The notes under the pieces were generated by a model. That model was not told the origin of the DNA. It did not search any database and worked only from the letters and a program-made list of their open reading frames with translations. From Bacteroidales bacterium (GTDB taxonomy: Bacteria; Bacteroidota; Bacteroidia; Bacteroidales; WCHB1-69): 23,833 bases of DNA. The position numbers and the translations under genes were made by a program. The stretch is from the NCBI GenBank assembly GCA_023229985.1, contig JALNYF010000036.1:1-23833 (forward strand), given 5' to 3'. Shown one piece after another: positions 1 through 7,363 of the stretch (position 1 is its first letter; every line of letters begins with the position of its first letter).

Positions 1-1
1 C

Positions 2-493
2 AAGTTTGACCGTTACCTACGTGGAGAAGAGCAACTTACCAATCAAGAATTGCACGGTTATATCCTCTTTACTACTGAAGAAGGGGCGGATTGTTTCCAT
101 TGTCATGGTAGCGATGGGACCCCTTTATTTACTACTAATCTGTTTTATAATAATGGGTTAGATTCTGTCTTTACGGATTCCCGCGACCGTTTTTCAGTGA
201 CGGGAAATGTTCGTGACCACGGTGCCTATCGTGCGCCTACGTTAAGAAATATTGCCGTTACCGCTCCATATATGCATGATGGACGTTTTAAAACATTGGA
301 CGAAGTCCTGCAATTCTATAACTCCGGCTTAGTTAACTCCCCCTACATTCATCCCTTAATGCACAAAATTAATGAAGGCGGTGCCTTGCTTACTCCGGCA
401 GAACTTGCTGATTTAAAAGCTTTTTTGCAAACCTTGACGGACGAAAATTTTTTAAACAATAAAAAATACACGAATCCGTTTGAAACGCGTTAA
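2..493 (+). CDS. Cytochrome-c peroxidase (MauG/CcpA family), C-terminal part
   Basis: The gene is cut by the left edge; 163 codons remain before the TAA at 491-493. The reading frame is open from base 2 and begins with KFDRYLRGEEQLT, a stretch typical of the middle of di-haem peroxidases, so the TTG at 50 is not the true start. A haem c attachment motif CFHCH lies at 92-106. Downstream is the conserved block APYMHDGRF, whose Met is the usual axial ligand of the electron-transferring haem, followed by LDEVLQFYNSG. In this family the enzyme is periplasmic and reduces hydrogen peroxide to water with electrons from small c-type cytochromes or quinol. The N-terminal peroxidatic haem domain and the export signal lie outside the window. 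The cobalamin adenosyltransferase starts 28 nt downstream on the same strand, so the two may share a transcript. The family call is secure; the exact electron donor cannot be read. Confidence 0.93.
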   Translation, partial: KFDRYLRGEEQLTNQELHGYILFTTEEGADCFHCHGSDGTPLFTTNLFYNNGLDSVFTDSRDRFSVTGNVRDHGAYRAPTLRNIAVTAPYMHDGRFKTLDEVLQFYNSGLVNSPYIHPLMHKINEGGALLTPAELADLKAFLQTLTDENFLNNKKYTNPFETR

Positions 494-521
494 ATCAATA
501 GAAGATACAATATTTATTATT

Positions 522-1121
522 ATGAAAATATATACAAAAACCGGTGACAGCGGAAAAACTTCTTTAGTCAATGGTCGCAAAGTTTTCAAAGCCGACCCGC
601 TCATTGAGAGTTATGGGACAATTGATGAATTGAATGCAGTGCTTGGGGTTGCAATAGAGGAAATGAAGTGCCATTCAGACCAAAAGTCTTTTAATAATTT
701 GATAGATCGTTTGCAAATAATTCAGAATCAATTATTCACGATTGGTGGAATGTTGGCTACTGATTTCGAAGATAGGGAAAAATATTGGGGAAATCCGCCG
801 ATAATGAGCTGGATGCAAGCCATAGAATCGGAAATCGATGTGTTACAAGTTGAACTGCCGCCATTTAAAAACTTTATTCTGCCTCGCGGTTCTAGAATAG
901 CGGCTTACTTGCACCTTGCGCGCACTGTTTGTCGCCGCGCCGAACGCAATATATGCCGCCTCATTTGCCCCGATGCAAATAATTTTTTATCCTCAGAAAC
1001 AAACCCAAATGGAACCCTGATTCAATACATAAATAGACTCTCAGACTTTCTTTTTATAATGACAAGAAAAGTGCTGCAACTTGAAAATATTGACGAAATA
1101 TATTGGAAATCAACAAGATAA
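522..1121 (+). CDS. Cob(I)alamin adenosyltransferase, PduO type
   Basis: The enzyme transfers the adenosyl group of ATP to cob(I)alamin, making adenosylcobalamin in the cytoplasm. The 199-residue protein has the family's N-terminal ATP-binding stretch TKTGDSGKTSL (5-15), the helix SYGTIDELNAVLG (30-42), HLARTVCRRAER (131-142) and NRLSDFLF (171-178). I chose ATG 522 because the protein then begins MKIYTKTGD, the normal start of this family; an in-frame TTG at 480 would overlap the upstream gene and add 14 unconserved residues. The usual LPGGS motif reads LPRGS (120-124), a small deviation. Downstream there is only a T-run without a hairpin. The cofactor is needed by lysine 5,6-aminomutase, and the lysine-fermentation gene kdd lies 4 kb away, so supply to that pathway is a reasonable inference; methylmalonyl-CoA mutase is another possible client. 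Confidence 0.93.
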   Translation: MKIYTKTGDSGKTSLVNGRKVFKADPLIESYGTIDELNAVLGVAIEEMKCHSDQKSFNNLIDRLQIIQNQLFTIGGMLATDFEDREKYWGNPPIMSWMQAIESEIDVLQVELPPFKNFILPRGSRIAAYLHLARTVCRRAERNICRLICPDANNFLSSETNPNGTLIQYINRLSDFLFIMTRKVLQLENIDEIYWKSTR

Positions 1122-1137
1122 TTTTTTTTCTAAGTAA

Positions 1138-1167
1138 TTGCAACGTGATAAAATAATATTATATTTG
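1138..1167 (+). promoter_or_regulatory. Bacteroidota-type promoter for the DUF2795 gene
   Basis: A TTG (-33 element) at 1138-1140 and TATATTTG (-7, consensus TAnnTTTG) at 1160-1167 are separated by 19 nt. The -7 element ends 37 nt before the ATG at 1205. This is one of the best promoter matches in the window. Confidence 0.75.
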
Positions 1168-1204
1168 CACCCTCAAAATTAAAAGGTTTTAAAAACACAA
1201 ACGT

Positions 1205-1426
1205 ATGTATTGGACATTAGAATTAGCTTCTAAATTGGAAGATGCTCCTTGGCCGGCTACCAAAGATGAATTGATTGATTATGCCACGCGCTCGGGTGCC
1301 CCGATGGAAATTGTTGAAAATTTACGCGAATTGGAAGACGAAGGTGAAATCTATAACACCATTGAAGATTTATGGCCCGATTATCCGACCAAAGATGATT
1401 TTTTCTTCCACGAAGACGAATACTAA
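1205..1426 (+). CDS. DUF2795 family small acidic protein
   Basis: This 73-residue protein is very acidic, especially at its C terminus (DDFFFHEDEY). It matches the DUF2795 family widespread in Bacteroidota: an N-terminal MYWTLELASKLEDAPWPATK segment followed by a helical stretch with ELIDYATRSGAPMEIVENL. It has no signal peptide or membrane segment and is expected to be cytoplasmic. The molecular function of the family is not known to me. The gene is a monocistronic unit with a strong promoter match upstream (1138-1167) and a strong terminator downstream (1473-1514), which fits an abundant independently expressed protein. The ATG at 1205 is the only sensible start. Confidence 0.88.
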   Translation: MYWTLELASKLEDAPWPATKDELIDYATRSGAPMEIVENLRELEDEGEIYNTIEDLWPDYPTKDDFFFHEDEY

Positions 1427-1472
1427 CGGTTGAATAGTTTGAATTTTAGGTTATTTTATTAATAATCAGTTT

Positions 1473-1514
1473 GAACGGACAAGCAGCAATACTTGTCCGT
1501 TCTTTATTTTTTTT
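1473..1514 (+). terminator. Intrinsic terminator after the DUF2795 gene
   Basis: A perfect 11-bp stem, GAACGGACAAG (1473-1483) with CTTGTCCGTTC (1492-1502) and an 8-nt loop, is followed by a T-rich tract (TTTATTTTTTTT). It separates the DUF2795 unit from the peptidase gene. Confidence 0.92.
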
Positions 1515-1570
1515 CTGCTTGAACATACTCCCCGATAATAATGTTTTTTATGTATAAAAAACAAAAACAA

Positions 1571-1603
1571 TTGATATTCAATTCATAAAATATTGTAATT
1601 TTG
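1571..1603 (+). promoter_or_regulatory. Probable promoter for the M13 peptidase gene
   Basis: TAATTTTG (TAnnTTTG) lies at 1596-1603, 46 nt before the ATG at 1650. A TTG at 1571-1573 gives a spacer of 22 nt, slightly long for the -33/-7 arrangement. The -7 element is convincing; the -33 is less so. Confidence 0.6.
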
Positions 1604-1649
1604 CGTTTGTTATAAAATCAGATTATTATAAACAAATATTTAATATACA

Positions 1650-3722
1650 ATGAATTACAAAAGTATCTTTAAAACACTATTACTGATGTTATGCGTATGT
1701 TTCCTTTTTAACGGGTGCAAAAAAAACAAACAAGAAAAAGAAGAACCCCAAAAAGTTATTTCCGGTATTGCCTTAGCCAATTTGGACACTACGGTCAATC
1801 CGGCGGATGATTTTTACCAATATGCCTGTGGCGGCTGGGTCAAGAATCACTCACTTCCTGCCGAATATTCCCGCTACGGTTCTTTCGACCAACTGGGTGA
1901 ATCAACGGAAAAACAACTTAACCAATTAATCGTGGAAGTTGCCAAGAAAAGCAATACAGAGGGTACAATTGCCCAAAAAATTGCTGATATCTACAACTGC
2001 GGAATGGACACTTTTGCCATTCAACAAGAAGGAAATGCTCCTATTCAACAAACCTTGCAAACAATTGCTAATATTAAGAATGTCAATGAATTAACTCAAG
2101 TTTTGATTGAAATGCACAAAGATGGTTATACCCCATTTTTTGAATTTTTTGGCTATGCCTCACCGGAAAACAGCTCGCTGACGATTGCTTGGATGCAACA
2201 AAGCGGTTTGGGATTGGGCGAAAGAGATTATTATTTGGATGCCACAAATCCTAAAATCAAAGAGGGCTATATTACGATGGCTCAACATTTATTCGATATT
2301 TCCGGTTACGAAAAAATGACTTCCCAAGAAGGAAAAGGTGCCGCTTTAGCCCAGGATGTTTGGAAATTGGAAACCGCTTTAGCTAAAATATTCGTGGATA
2401 AAAACGACTTACGAGACCCGATTAAAACCAAGAATGTAATGCCTTTGGCAAATGTTAAAAGCCTGATTCCCACAGTTGATTTGCAAAAATATACTACCGC
2501 CATGGTGCCTGCCGGCGTTTCCGAAATAAACGTCGTATTACCCGTCTATTTCAAAAGTTTAAATCAACTTCTCAAAACTCAAAATCTTCAGACCATCAAA
2601 ACTTACATCGCATGGAACGTCATTCGCGAAGCGGCTCCCTATTTAAGCGATAATTTTGTAAATGAGCATTTTAATTTCTACGGTAAAATATTTTCAGGTA
2701 AAGAAGTTAATAAAGATAGATGGAAAAGAGTAATTGGAACCGTCAGCGGATTATTGGGTGAACCGGTTGGACAGTTGTATGTTCAACAATTTTTCCCGGC
2801 AGAAGCCAAACAAAAAATGTTACATTTGGTGGATAATCTAAAAGCCGCTTTGGGCGACAGAATCATGCAAAATGATTGGATGACCGAAGCCACTAAAGAA
2901 AAAGCAAAAGATAAATTAAATGCCATTATTGTCAAAATTGGGTATCCTGACAAATGGCGCGATTATAGTGGATTGGTCATTAAAAAAGACGGTTATTATG
3001 CCAATATCATTCGGGCAAGTCGTTTTGAAAATGAATATAATTTCTCAAAAATCGGCAAACCCGTTGACCGTACACAATGGCAGATGACACCACAAACGGT
3101 GAATGCCTATTATGATCCATCGACTAATGAAATCTGCTTCCCCGCCGCTATTCTTCAACCTCCATTCTTTGATATGAATGCCGATGATGCCGTCAATTAT
3201 GGCGCTATTGGCGTGGTGATTGGTCACGAAATGACACACGGCTTTGATGACCAAGGCAGACAATATGACAAAATGGGCAATGTAAATGATTGGTGGACAG
3301 AAGAAGATAGTAAGAATTTTGCAGCAAGAACGCAAGTTTTGGTTGATTATTTCAATCAAATTGAAGTGCTCCCCGGATTGCATGCAGACGGTAAATTTAC
3401 GTTAGGGGAAAATATTGCCGACAATGGTGGTGTAAATGTTTCATACTCAGCACTGCAACGTGCCAAAGCGGAAGGAACTATTGCCGAAGAATTGGACGGT
3501 TTTACCTCCGACCAACGATTCTTTCTCGCATACGCCGGCGTTTGGGCAAACAATATCCGTGACGCAGAAATTGAAAAAAGAACAAAATCAGATCCACACT
3601 CTTTAGGAAAATGGCGCGTCAACGGAACTCTTCCTCACATTGACACTTTTATTAAAGCTTTTAACGTGAAAGAAGGTGACGGAATGTTCTTGGCACCGGA
3701 AAAACGTGCTAAAATTTGGTAA
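1650..3722 (+). CDS. M13 family zinc metallopeptidase (neprilysin/PepO-like), lipoprotein
   Basis: This is a 690-residue zinc endopeptidase, the normal length for family M13, which cleaves small peptides. The N terminus has a hydrophobic stretch ending in the lipobox LFNGC with Cys23, so it should be a lipid-anchored envelope protein facing the periplasm or cell surface. The zinc site is GHEMTH (525-530; HExxH ligands H526 and H530, catalytic E527), with the third ligand E587 and D591 in ENIAD. The substrate-binding motif NAYYDPSTNEI lies upstream, and the C terminus ends PEKRAKIW, a family hallmark. All catalytic residues are present, so it is predicted active. It has its own promoter and is followed after 21 nt by the FISUMP gene, probably on the same transcript. 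Likely role: breakdown of peptides, which fits the amino-acid-using metabolism suggested by neighbouring genes. Confidence 0.96.
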   Translation: MNYKSIFKTLLLMLCVCFLFNGCKKNKQEKEEPQKVISGIALANLDTTVNPADDFYQYACGGWVKNHSLPAEYSRYGSFDQLGESTEKQLNQLIVEVAKKSNTEGTIAQKIADIYNCGMDTFAIQQEGNAPIQQTLQTIANIKNVNELTQVLIEMHKDGYTPFFEFFGYASPENSSLTIAWMQQSGLGLGERDYYLDATNPKIKEGYITMAQHLFDISGYEKMTSQEGKGAALAQDVWKLETALAKIFVDKNDLRDPIKTKNVMPLANVKSLIPTVDLQKYTTAMVPAGVSEINVVLPVYFKSLNQLLKTQNLQTIKTYIAWNVIREAAPYLSDNFVNEHFNFYGKIFSGKEVNKDRWKRVIGTVSGLLGEPVGQLYVQQFFPAEAKQKMLHLVDNLKAALGDRIMQNDWMTEATKEKAKDKLNAIIVKIGYPDKWRDYSGLVIKKDGYYANIIRASRFENEYNFSKIGKPVDRTQWQMTPQTVNAYYDPSTNEICFPAAILQPPFFDMNADDAVNYGAIGVVIGHEMTHGFDDQGRQYDKMGNVNDWWTEEDSKNFAARTQVLVDYFNQIEVLPGLHADGKFTLGENIADNGGVNVSYSALQRAKAEGTIAEELDGFTSDQRFFLAYAGVWANNIRDAEIEKRTKSDPHSLGKWRVNGTLPHIDTFIKAFNVKEGDGMFLAPEKRAKIW

Positions 3723-3743
3723 TACATTTTAAACCAATATATT

Positions 3744-4418
3744 ATGAAAACACAAAAATTACGTTTAGGAATAATTATCGTCTTTTTATGTGGCGTTTTT
3801 ACAACCGTTTCTGCACAAAAAGCCGGAGAAAGTGCCAAAGATGTTGATGGTAATATTTATGAAAGTGTTGTTATCGGGACACAAACTTGGCTTACCGAGA
3901 ATTTGAAATCAACCCGTTATGATGACGCTACGGAAATCAAAGAAATCAAGGACAACGGAGAATGGGCAAAAGCCACTGCGCCTGGATTTTGTTGGTATAA
4001 CAACGATGCTGCCAACAAAGACGAATATGGTGCTTTGTACAATTGGCATGTTATCAAAAATGGGAATATTTGTCCCAAAGGGTGGCACGTTCCGACCGAT
4101 GCAGAATGGACAACTTTGGAAACTTTTGTGGGTGGTTCCGCCCAAGCGGCATTGATGTTGAAGGAAAAAGGTACTCAACATTGGAAATCGACTTCCGATG
4201 CGGTAGGAGATACCTACAATTTTTCTGCCATAGCCGCCGGCTTCCGCAACAGCGACGGAAATTTTACCTATCAACTATCCGATTGTTGCTTTTGGACAGC
4301 CACCCCAAGTACCCCAACATACGCGCACAATCGCTCATTTTCATATTACGACAAAGGAATCAACAGTCGCGACATCCAACGCACCAACGGCTATTCCATC
4401 AGATGTGTGAAAGATTAG
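3744..4418 (+). CDS. Secreted FISUMP-domain protein
   Basis: This 224-residue protein has a signal peptide (hydrophobic core IIIVFLCGVF) and probable cleavage at VSA|Q (24/25). The rest matches the FISUMP domain (Fibrobacter succinogenes major paralogous domain), with signature elements DVDGNIYESVVIGTQTWLTE, a central CPKGWHVPTDAEW and a C-terminal GYSIRCV. Four or more cysteines occur in the mature protein, consistent with an extracytoplasmic location. The function of the domain is unclear; such proteins are usually surface-exposed or secreted and often exist as many paralogues. No type IX secretion C-terminal domain is visible here. It follows the M13 peptidase gene by 21 nt and may be co-expressed. 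Confidence 0.9.
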   Translation: MKTQKLRLGIIIVFLCGVFTTVSAQKAGESAKDVDGNIYESVVIGTQTWLTENLKSTRYDDATEIKEIKDNGEWAKATAPGFCWYNNDAANKDEYGALYNWHVIKNGNICPKGWHVPTDAEWTTLETFVGGSAQAALMLKEKGTQHWKSTSDAVGDTYNFSAIAAGFRNSDGNFTYQLSDCCFWTATPSTPTYAHNRSFSYYDKGINSRDIQRTNGYSIRCVKD

Positions 4419-4485
4419 TCACGTTACCGGCTATCCGCAATATTCTGGCACTTTAATTTGAAAATGATAGAGATATCATTGTACT

Positions 4486-4584
4486 ATGAAAAGAGCGAAC
4501 CCGTTGATGAAGTGGGTCGGTGGGAAAACGCAGTTGTTACCGGAAATTGAGCAAATTATGCCGAAAGAGTTCGCGCAATACTAA
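4486..4584 (+). pseudogene. N-terminal remnant of a DNA adenine methyltransferase (Dam/DpnM-like, D12 class)
   Basis: A 32-codon ORF (ATG 4486, TAA 4582) encodes a peptide containing NPLMKWVGGKTQLLPEI and then MPKEFAQY. This is the characteristic beginning of Dam/DpnM/MboI-type N6-adenine methyltransferases, where a (L/T)KWxGGK(R/T)QLLPxI stretch is followed by a PKxxxxY segment and then the AdoMet motif EPFVGGGA. The reading stops exactly where that motif should begin, and the sequence passes within 16 nt into the 3' end of the convergent DUF456 gene. About 230 residues, including the DPPY catalytic motif, are missing. I read it as a decayed restriction-modification or orphan methylase gene truncated at a recombination or deletion junction near 4582-4599. 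No promoter is evident. The identification rests on one diagnostic segment, but that segment is highly specific. Confidence 0.72.
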
Positions 4585-4599
4585 AATATCCTATTTTTC

Positions 4600-5082
4600 T
4601 TACCACAAGCCCCAAATATACACGCCCAATATTGCGAAGCAGAACATCAGTTTCATAAAGACGCCGGTGAGGAAGCCTAGAAAAGAGCCAAAAGCAGCGC
4701 GTAAAGCCGGTTTTGCTCGTTTGATAACAATCAATTCTCCCAAAAAAGCTCCCAGAAAAGGAAAGGCAATGATGCCTACGGGAAACCAAAAGAATAATCC
4801 CAAAAATATGCCTATCGCGCTGCCCCATTTGCCGCCTTTCGTGCCACCAAATTTTTTTGTTCCCCATATCGGAACTAAAAAATCAAAAACAGTTATAACA
4901 ACAACAAGCAAACCAACTATGACCAAAAATAGAATACTATAGGGTTGTAATGAAGTGAATTGCAATAAGATAAGAGAAATATAGGCTAATGGAGGTCCCG
5001 GAAGTGCCGGCACAATACTGCCGATAATCCCTACAATGATAAGGATGAATCCTATGATTATTAAAACAATATCTACAGACAT
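4600..5082 (-). CDS. DUF456 family membrane protein
   Basis: This is a 160-residue integral membrane protein. It begins with two hydrophobic helices around IIGFILIIVGIIGSIVPALPGPPLAY, where the Gly/Pro-rich PALPGPP is typical of DUF456. It continues with glycine-rich helices (GSAIGIFLGLFFWFPVGIIA and GAFLGELIVI) and a last helix before the C-terminal WGLW. The function is unknown. I chose the ATG at 5082: an upstream in-frame start at 5169 would add 29 polar residues, and a -7 promoter element at 5115-5122 lies inside that extension, so transcripts from it could not encode the longer form. The gene converges on the FISUMP gene, with the methylase remnant between them. Confidence 0.88.
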   Translation of the reverse strand: MSVDIVLIIIGFILIIVGIIGSIVPALPGPPLAYISLILLQFTSLQPYSILFLVIVGLLVVVITVFDFLVPIWGTKKFGGTKGGKWGSAIGIFLGLFFWFPVGIIAFPFLGAFLGELIVIKRAKPALRAAFGSFLGFLTGVFMKLMFCFAILGVYIWGLW

Positions 5083-5114
5083 AAATTTAGAGCCGTTTCT
5101 TGTTTTTAGTGATG

Positions 5115-5122
5115 CAAAAATA
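5115..5122 (-). promoter_or_regulatory. -7 promoter element for the DUF456 gene
   Basis: Read on the minus strand this is TATTTTTG (TAnnTTTG), ending 32 nt before the start at 5082. No good TTG lies at the proper -33 distance. It helps decide the start of the gene. Confidence 0.5.
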
Positions 5123-5215
5123 CAAATTATTCGTAGATATTTATCCTTTAAATATAATCGGTTTATCATGTAAATAAAAAGATTTTTAAGTCACTATTTA
5201 TTTAAAAATAAATTG

Positions 5216-5223
5216 TACCTTTG
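5216..5223 (+). promoter_or_regulatory. -7 promoter element for kdd
   Basis: TACCTTTG (TAnnTTTG) ends 55 nt upstream of the ATG at 5279. A -33 TTG is not visible at the normal spacing, which could mean help from an activator. Confidence 0.55.
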
Positions 5224-5278
5224 CACCTGCTATAAAAAGCGCGAAAATAATGTTTAATCATCTAAAAATAAATTAATT

Positions 5279-6322
5279 ATGCAAAAAAAAGGAAGCAAAT
5301 ACGGCATTCACAGAGTGATTGACCCACAAGGTGTTTTACCACAACCGGCAAACAAGATTGACAATAATATGGACGAATTATTTGATAACGAAATCCTTAT
5401 TGACGTTCAAACTTTAAATATTGATTCGGCAAGTTTTACCCAAATTGAAGAGCAAGCCGGCGGCGACAAAGCCAAAATCGCTGAAATTATGATGGGAATT
5501 GTTGCTAAACAAGGGAAACATCGTAATCCGGTGACCGGTTCAGGCGGTATGCTCCTCGGTACCGTTGAAAAAATTGGTGATGCTTTAAAAGGTAAAATCG
5601 ATTTGAAAGAAGGAGACAAAATCGCGACTTTGGTTTCCCTCTCTTTAACTCCGCTCAGAATTGACAAAATCAAAGATATTCGTCCCGAAATCGACCAAGT
5701 GGATATTGACGGGAAAGCTATTTTATTTGAAAGTGGCATTTATGCAAAAATCCCTTCCGATATGCCCGAAGGTCTCGTATTGTCAGCATTGGACGTAGCC
5801 GGCGCACCTGCCCAAACCGCTAAATTGGTTAAACCGGGCGATACCGTTTTAATCATCGGTGCCGGTGGTAAATCAGGTATGCTTTGCTGCTACGAAGCCA
5901 AGAAAAGAGCCGGTGTCACCGGTAAGGTTATCGGTTTGTGTCACAGCGAAAAATCTACCAAAAGAATGCAAGACCTCGGTTTTTGCGACTATGTTTTCTC
6001 CGCAGACGCTACCAAACCGGTTGAAATTTTGAACAAAATTGAAGAACTTACCAACGGTGAAATGGTGGATGTTACCATCAACAACGTAAATATTACCGAT
6101 ACCGAAATGACCAGCATCCTTTGCACTAAAAATACCGGCGTTGTTTACTTCTTCTCCATGGCTACTTCCTTCACTAAAGCCGCTTTGGGCGCAGAAGGTG
6201 TGGGCAGCGACGTTACCATGATCGTTGGAAACGGCTATACCAAAGGTCACGCCGAAATTACCCTCGAATTATTGAGAGAAAGTGAAAAATTACGTAATAT
6301 CTTTACCGAACTTTACGCTTAA
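5279..6322 (+). CDS. kdd: L-erythro-3,5-diaminohexanoate dehydrogenase
   Basis: In the anaerobic lysine fermentation pathway this cytoplasmic enzyme oxidatively deaminates (3S,5S)-3,5-diaminohexanoate to 5-amino-3-oxohexanoate with NAD+, releasing ammonia. The 347-residue length fits the family. The N terminus KYGIHRVIDPQGVLPQPA is characteristic, and a Rossmann nucleotide-binding loop GAGGKSG lies at 194-200 within VLIIGAGGKSGMLCCYEA. It is related to zinc-free medium-chain dehydrogenases. It stands as a single-gene unit with its own -7 element and a strong terminator right after the stop. The usual partners (lysine 2,3-aminomutase, lysine 5,6-aminomutase subunits, 3-keto-5-aminohexanoate cleavage enzyme) are not in the window and would have to be elsewhere. 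The cobalamin adenosyltransferase at 522-1121 could serve the B12-dependent 5,6-aminomutase. Confidence 0.93.
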   Translation: MQKKGSKYGIHRVIDPQGVLPQPANKIDNNMDELFDNEILIDVQTLNIDSASFTQIEEQAGGDKAKIAEIMMGIVAKQGKHRNPVTGSGGMLLGTVEKIGDALKGKIDLKEGDKIATLVSLSLTPLRIDKIKDIRPEIDQVDIDGKAILFESGIYAKIPSDMPEGLVLSALDVAGAPAQTAKLVKPGDTVLIIGAGGKSGMLCCYEAKKRAGVTGKVIGLCHSEKSTKRMQDLGFCDYVFSADATKPVEILNKIEELTNGEMVDVTINNVNITDTEMTSILCTKNTGVVYFFSMATSFTKAALGAEGVGSDVTMIVGNGYTKGHAEITLELLRESEKLRNIFTELYA

Positions 6323-6342
6323 TCCTTATAATTAACCCAATC

Positions 6343-6376
6343 AAGCGGTTGTTGTCGCAAACAACCGCTTTTTTTA
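6343..6376 (+). terminator. Intrinsic terminator after kdd
   Basis: A perfect 11-bp stem, AAGCGGTTGTT (6343-6353) with AACAACCGCTT (6360-6370) and a 6-nt loop, is followed by a T-run. The lipid kinase ATG is only 19 nt beyond it. Confidence 0.92.
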
Positions 6377-6394
6377 TTCTTACCCCATTTATTA

Positions 6395-7363
6395 ATGATG
6401 AAACAGCTTCGTATCTCCGATTTTGAATGGCAGATTATCGCAAATCCAAATGCTTTGTCTAAACAGAGAGTCGCTTACAAAGATTATTTTTTAGATCAAT
6501 TTACACGGCATCATATTCCCTTTCAGTTTCATGTTGCAGCCGGTGCTTTAGCAGGAATCGAATTGGCAAAATCGCTGTGCGAATCGGGTTGTCGACACTT
6601 TATGCTGATTGGCGGCGACGGCACCGTCAATGAAATTATCAACGGAATTTACCTTTCAAACGTTGATGCCTCAGAGGTTTATCTTGCCATCATTCCCTTG
6701 GGAACCGGCAACGACTTTTGCCGTACTCATCTCTATCCACAAAACAAAGAAGAAATTCTGCAACTGATTCTAAAAGGAAATTTCGTCTCCAACGATGTCG
6801 GCTTGGTGGAAACAGTGCACGAATCGGAAACAGTCGCCAATCGTTACTTCATTAATATTGCCGGGTTCGCTTTTGATGCTGCCATCATCGAAAAAACCGT
6901 CGGCAAAAAACCGCTGATACTTCCCGCAGCAGTCTATCTTCTTAATCTAGTCAAAGTGCTGTTTTCGTATAAAGCGAAAGAAACTCAAATTATCACACCC
7001 GAAAAAACGATGGTCGATTTAACTTTTACCATTGCCGTAGGAATTGGACAATACAACGGCAACGGAATGAAGCAAGTGCCTACCGCAAAAGTGAATGACC
7101 GACTTTTTGATGTAGTTTATATCCGAAAAGTATCTCCGTTTAAAGTGGCACTCAATGTTGCCAAATTATTCGACGGCTCCCACGTTGAGCATGTTGAGGA
7201 GGCTTGTACGTTTAAAACCAATCAGTTAGAGATAAAATCCTCCTCCCCTTATATTCCGGGAGAAGTTGAGGGCGAGTTGCTGAAACGGGGAAATTATCGT
7301 CTCACCATTGCCGCCAAACAAATTAACATTCTGAGCGCGCTTCCCTCTTCGTGTGTGCTTTAA
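6395..7363 (+). CDS. Diacylglycerol kinase family lipid kinase (YegS/BmrU/DgkB-like)
   Basis: The 322-residue cytosolic or membrane-associated protein has the DAGK catalytic domain. The N-terminal WQIIANPNAL is the usual first strand, IGGDGTVNEIINGI carries the GGDGT nucleotide-binding motif, and IPLGTGNDFCRT is the second conserved loop. The C-terminal beta domain ends in EGELL-type sequence as expected. Members phosphorylate diacylglycerol or related lipids (sometimes sphingosine-like bases) using ATP, recycling lipid for phospholipid synthesis; the exact substrate cannot be read. The first ATG (6395) is used, with a second ATG directly following. The leader between the kdd terminator and the ATG is only about 19 nt and has no TAnnTTTG, so its promoter is unclear. 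The 3' end overlaps the 3' end of the convergent LOG-family gene by 41 nt. The phosphatidylserine synthase gene nearby fits a lipid theme. Confidence 0.9.
   Translation: MMKQLRISDFEWQIIANPNALSKQRVAYKDYFLDQFTRHHIPFQFHVAAGALAGIELAKSLCESGCRHFMLIGGDGTVNEIINGIYLSNVDASEVYLAIIPLGTGNDFCRTHLYPQNKEEILQLILKGNFVSNDVGLVETVHESETVANRYFINIAGFAFDAAIIEKTVGKKPLILPAAVYLLNLVKVLFSYKAKETQIITPEKTMVDLTFTIAVGIGQYNGNGMKQVPTAKVNDRLFDVVYIRKVSPFKVALNVAKLFDGSHVEHVEEACTFKTNQLEIKSSSPYIPGEVEGELLKRGNYRLTIAAKQINILSALPSSCVL

Noticed and set aside
480..521. TTG start for the cobalamin adenosyltransferase at 480
   Set aside because: It would overlap the peroxidase gene and precede the family's normal N terminus; ATG 522 fits better.
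3045..3383. Antisense ORF inside the M13 peptidase gene, and similar long antisense ORFs in hutU, the phosphohexomutase and the EnvC-like gene
   Set aside because: These are shadows of strongly conserved genes on the other strand; their translations show no domain or codon pattern of their own.
4043..4456. Frame-shifted ORF across the end of the FISUMP gene
   Set aside because: The FISUMP domain is complete in its own frame, and the shifted translation is low-complexity and unlike any family.
4463..4480. Inverted repeat AATGATA-GAGA-TATCATT before the methylase remnant
   Set aside because: Only seven A/T-rich pairs with no T-run; too weak to call a terminator or operator.
5083..5169. Longer form of the DUF456 protein starting at 5169
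   Set aside because: The extra 29 residues are polar and atypical, and the -7 promoter element falls inside them.
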